Made by a program: the position numbers and the translations under genes. DNA of 59,079 bases from Streptomyces sp. CB02980 (GTDB lineage Bacteria; Actinomycetota; Actinomycetes; Streptomycetales; Streptomycetaceae), in contig NZ_JACSCH020000009.1 in assembly GCF_014451325.2 (NCBI RefSeq), forward strand, positions 280,186-339,264, read 5' to 3'. The notes beneath the pieces were generated by a model. That model was not told where the DNA came from, did not search any database, and worked only from the letters and a program-made list of their open reading frames with translations. Of this stretch, positions 58,921-59,079 are shown piece after piece. The number at the start of each line of letters is the position of its first letter. Positions within the stretch are counted from its first letter, which is position 1.

Positions 58921-58934
58921 CCGCCGCACGAACC

Positions 58935-58970
58935 AACCGGCCCCCGGGACGATCCCCCCGGGGGCCGGTT
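58935..58970 (+). terminator. Terminator after the chaplin gene
   Basis: A perfect 14-bp stem (AACCGGCCCCCGGG, 58935-58948, with its complement at 58957-58970) begins 15 bases after the stop codon and is followed by a pyrimidine-rich stretch. From 58971 to the end of the window I see no gene. Confidence 0.85.
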
Positions 58971-59079
58971 CTTGCGTTCCCCTCTTTCGACGCGGTCCTC
59001 GTGCCGCTCGGCGCCGGGGCGCCTCTCGGGCTTCGGTCCGCTGTGGCGGACTCCGTCCGCCGGCCAGGATGCGACGGGC

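Noticed and set aside
58971..59079. Start of another gene at the right edge
   Set aside because: No start codon with ribosome-binding site and no recognisable product in the last 109 bases.
1..59079. tRNA or rRNA genes
   Set aside because: Intergenic regions were scanned by eye for cloverleaf arms and terminal CCA; none was convincing. A tRNAscan run would be the decisive check.

Overview
The window is a piece of a Streptomyces chromosome. The evidence is very high GC with strong third-position GC bias, many GTG and TTG starts, ATGA/GTGA-type overlaps, a cysteine-free chaplin (ChpE type), the 73-residue GATC-binding nucleoid protein Gbn, a six-gene Asp23 cluster, and stand-alone fabG-fabI. 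From memory, the gene order follows the S. coelicolor block running from about SCO1845 (pitH2) down to SCO1800 (chpE). I could not run a comparison.

Layout. 1-8500: Pit phosphate transporter with a PHO-box-like promoter, two orphan proteins, a VOC protein, a zinc metallopeptidase, an ABC-F ATPase and Gbn. 8500-12650: enoyl-CoA hydratase, a 65-bp inverted-repeat element, and an envelope-stress cluster (two Asp23 proteins, two small membrane components, AmaP, and a divergent P10-family protein). 12629-18104 (minus strand): atypical SDR, GH15 glycosidase, SURF1, an eight-cysteine zinc protein, a DEDDh exonuclease with BRCT, and a TetR regulator. 18201-22399: an operon divergent from the TetR gene (acetoacetate-decarboxylase-like protein, SDR, two paralogous amidohydrolases). 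22424-27178: VIT transporter, a sterol-desaturase-type hydroxylase coupled to a lysoplasmalogenase, a zinc alcohol dehydrogenase and a CoA-transferase. 27269-34819: subtilase, acetate symporter pair, moaA, small conserved proteins, tyrS. 34874-37871: tldD and pmbA with a duplicated gene junction between them.

38081-45845 is the accessory-looking part. A 2059-residue P-loop ATPase of STAND-like design is followed one base later by a 527-residue protein ending in a HEPN-like domain with an Rx4H motif. I see this pair as the best candidate for an undescribed conflict (anti-phage) system. It sits between the tldD/pmbA locus and the housekeeping fabG-fabI operon.

46036-59079 returns to core genes: fabG-fabI, a small secreted protein, a GntR regulator divergent from an MFS transporter (with a 38-residue partner protein), a SixA-like phosphatase, serB, an FHA-ABC transporter, a secreted SLT transglycosylase, a GAF histidine kinase and NarL-type regulator pair, and the chaplin gene. 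No tRNA, rRNA, integrase, transposase or CRISPR array was seen.
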